IMG/VR virus record: IMGVR_UViG_3300034066_001592
Span: 1-31,646 of that record
Source of the DNA: a virus
Length of the DNA stretch: 31,646 bases
Direction: 5' to 3' (one strand)
Part shown: positions 29,956 to 31,646 of the stretch, one piece after another
Position numbering within the stretch: position 1 is the first letter of the stretch
How the letters are laid out: each line of letters starts with the position of its first letter
The notes under the pieces: model-generated
Database searches by the model: none
Told to the model about the DNA's origin: nothing
Seen by the model: only the letters and a program-made list of their open reading frames with translations
Made by a program: the position numbers and the translations under genes

Positions 29956-30920
29956 TGATATACTTTGTAACCGCATCAAAAGATGCATCTGTTTATAGTT
30001 TAACTCCTACGAAAAATACGGGGTTAGATGAGATATTAACTATATCAAAGCATTATAATAGATTTGAAGAAAGAGATAATGCTAGAACTTTTATTCATTT
30101 TGATATAGATAATATACCATCTTATGTAACCGCATCAAATGTTGAATTACACTTATCACTTGCTCAACCAGAAGAGTTAGCGGGTTCATATACTCTATAT
30201 GGGTATCCGGTAACAGAAAGTTGGGAAATGGGTAGAGGAACTTGGCCGGAGACCATAAACACCGATGGTATAAATTGGGAAATTCAAACTGGGGTTGATT
30301 TTACAACCGAAGTATCTCAATCTTTTACTTATTTTGGTGGAGATGTTAATATGAATATTAAACCTATCTATGATTATTGGACAGGTTCTACAAATTATGG
30401 AATAAGATTATCCCATACATCTTCTATAGAAGAATCTGGATTGGAATACGGTGTGTTAAAATTTTATTCCAAAGAAACAAACACTTTCCTACAACCTTTG
30501 ATGAAACTTCAATGGGATGATTCTATATTTACAACAGGTTCATTATTACCATTAAGCGATTCGCAGATAATAATAAGAAGTAAAGAATTGAGAGATTCAT
30601 ATAATGAGGGTAATAAAATAAAGATAAAAGTTATAGGTAGGGGTTTATATCCAACTAAAACTTTTACAAACACCTTTACCTACAATGATATTAAATACCT
30701 ACCTCAAACTTCATATTATGCAGTGAGAGAAGAGATAACTAAAAGAGTAATAGTAGATTTTTCAGAATATACAAAAATAAGCTGTAATTCCGATGGAAAC
30801 TTTATTGTAATGGATACATCAAATTTTCCTACAAATAGAGTTTACAGATTATTATTTAAAGTAGTAAGAGACGGTATAAGTGAATTTATTGATGATGATT
30901 TAACATTTATAATTAAGTAA
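29955..30920 (+). CDS. Tail/baseplate protein with DNRLRE-like beta-sandwich
   Basis: In this 321-aa protein the first 190 residues resemble the DNRLRE (disaggregatase-related) beta-sandwich. They start VTASKDASVYSLTPTKNTGL, then ARTFIHFDIDNIPSYVTASN, VELHLSLAQPEELAGSYTLYG and GIRLSHTSSIEESG. The C-terminal 120 residues are a second beta-rich region. DNRLRE modules are usually found in surface or fibre proteins, where they may bind glycans or stabilise fibres. Right after gp6 this place is held in T4 by gp7/gp8, so it may be a wedge component that also carries a binding module. Confidence 0.7.
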   Translation: MIYFVTASKDASVYSLTPTKNTGLDEILTISKHYNRFEERDNARTFIHFDIDNIPSYVTASNVELHLSLAQPEELAGSYTLYGYPVTESWEMGRGTWPETINTDGINWEIQTGVDFTTEVSQSFTYFGGDVNMNIKPIYDYWTGSTNYGIRLSHTSSIEESGLEYGVLKFYSKETNTFLQPLMKLQWDDSIFTTGSLLPLSDSQIIIRSKELRDSYNEGNKIKIKVIGRGLYPTKTFTNTFTYNDIKYLPQTSYYAVREEITKRVIVDFSEYTKISCNSDGNFIVMDTSNFPTNRVYRLLFKVVRDGISEFIDDDLTFIIK

Positions 30921-31646
30921 TGGAGTTTGAATTGATAAAAAAACATTTACAGATGAGTGGCTCACTGGCAGCTAGAGATAGGGTCGGTGTAAACTTTCAG
31001 GCTGCTATGGATAATGATGCGGAGGGATACATCTATGCTGCTACAAAGAAAAGAATCTATAATATAGATGAACTTAAAAAAGCAATCGATGTAAACATTA
31101 CGGAATTAATACCTGAAACTCAAGCCAATGAATTAGATTTAGTACCGAGACCTTTGTATAATGAAGTAACTCAATCATTAAACGATGCATTAGGTATAAT
31201 CGATGAACAATCAATTACTATATCAAATTTAGAAGCAGATGTTTCTAGCTTATTAGCAGTTTCAGCGGCTTTGGATATTAAATTAGATAGTGAGAGGTTA
31301 TTAAGAGTAACAGCCGAAGCTAATACAGAACAGATAAGAAAGCAGTTTACGTTAACAAACGATTCATTGCAGGTATCGTTAGAACGTTCTGTTATAGAGG
31401 GTATAGAAAGAGTTTCACTTCAATCTAGAAATGAGGGACAGGGTTCTACAATTCAATCTCTTCAAAAGCAGGTAGATAGTTTAACTCAACAATTATTAGG
31501 TAAAAACGCTAGAATTGCTGAAGGAGCTAAAGTTGGTGGGGAATTAACTGTTAGAGTTATTGAAAAGGGTGATGCGAATATTAAAGATATTCATTTTGAT
31601 TATAAGAATCGTTCACCGAAAGGTGTTTTCATAAACGGTCCATCGA
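30920..31646 (+). CDS. Large structural protein, N-terminal part (runs off window)
   Basis: The frame opens with ATG 30920 inside a TAATG overlap and stays open to the window edge, giving 242 residues. It starts MEFELIKKHLQMSGSLAARD. A region of predicted coiled coil follows (IIDEQSITISNLEADVSSLL, STIQSLQKQVDSLTQQLLG), and the visible end, GGELTVRVIEKGDANIKDIHF, turns to beta-strands. This mix of globular N-terminus, coiled coil and beta structure is typical of tail-fibre or baseplate-attached fibre proteins. The full length and receptor-binding end are outside the window. Confidence 0.7.
   Translation, partial: MEFELIKKHLQMSGSLAARDRVGVNFQAAMDNDAEGYIYAATKKRIYNIDELKKAIDVNITELIPETQANELDLVPRPLYNEVTQSLNDALGIIDEQSITISNLEADVSSLLAVSAALDIKLDSERLLRVTAEANTEQIRKQFTLTNDSLQVSLERSVIEGIERVSLQSRNEGQGSTIQSLQKQVDSLTQQLLGKNARIAEGAKVGGELTVRVIEKGDANIKDIHFDYKNRSPKGVFINGPS

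Noticed and set aside
1-31646. tRNA genes, CRISPR arrays, insertion sequences, integrase or attachment sites
   Set aside because: None were seen by eye. The only tRNA-like structure is the tmRNA, and no transposase or integrase motif or long repeat pair was found; a tool-based scan was not possible.

Overview
This window looks like part of the genome of a large, AT-rich, T4-like myovirus infecting a member of the Bacteroidota. The T4-like assignment rests on a gp55-type late sigma factor (20791-21510), a gp25-type baseplate wedge protein (27485-27913) and a gp6-type baseplate wedge protein (27916-29955), with further tail genes around them. The host assignment rests on seven intergenic promoters of the form TTTG-N20-TAnnTTTG, which is the Bacteroidota primary-sigma consensus, and on starts preceded by A-rich leaders rather than Shine-Dalgarno sequences. 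Nearly every gene is on the + strand and many overlap by 1-4 bases.

Region 1 (1-4957) is one tightly coupled operon of tailoring enzymes. It holds an APS kinase (cut by the window edge), a small nucleotidyltransferase, a DUF2061 membrane protein, three 2-oxoglutarate/Fe(II) oxygenase-like proteins, a flavin-dependent tryptophan-halogenase homologue, a PAPS-type sulfotransferase and a zinc-ribbon protein. Together they could make PAPS and then hydroxylate, halogenate and sulfate a substrate that is not identified. Directly downstream (4994-6475) is a 493-aa protein with an ATP-grasp-like N-terminal half, a Hint/intein-like C-terminal half ending in His-Asn, and a 27-residue tail with six Cys and four Trp.

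Region 2 (6498-12806) has an RmlC-type sugar epimerase, an amidinotransferase, a DNA methyltransferase, a complete tmRNA gene with an unusually long tag frame, an SGNH hydrolase, the only minus-strand gene, and a fourth 2OG oxygenase. Region 3 (12842-20244) consists of short units with their own host-type promoters and terminators: metallophosphatase, HAD phosphatase, lipoprotein, HD hydrolase, a nuclease/ParB fusion, a small heat-shock protein, a membrane coiled-coil protein with an apparent -1 frameshift extension carrying calcium-binding loops, and a degenerate peptide deformylase homologue.

Region 4 (20248-31646) is the late-gene side: the late sigma factor, a NodU-type carbamoyltransferase, a second SGNH protein, then tail and baseplate genes, including a structural protein with a papain-like cysteine peptidase domain. 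The last gene runs off the window.

All functional calls come from reading motifs by eye; no database search was run.
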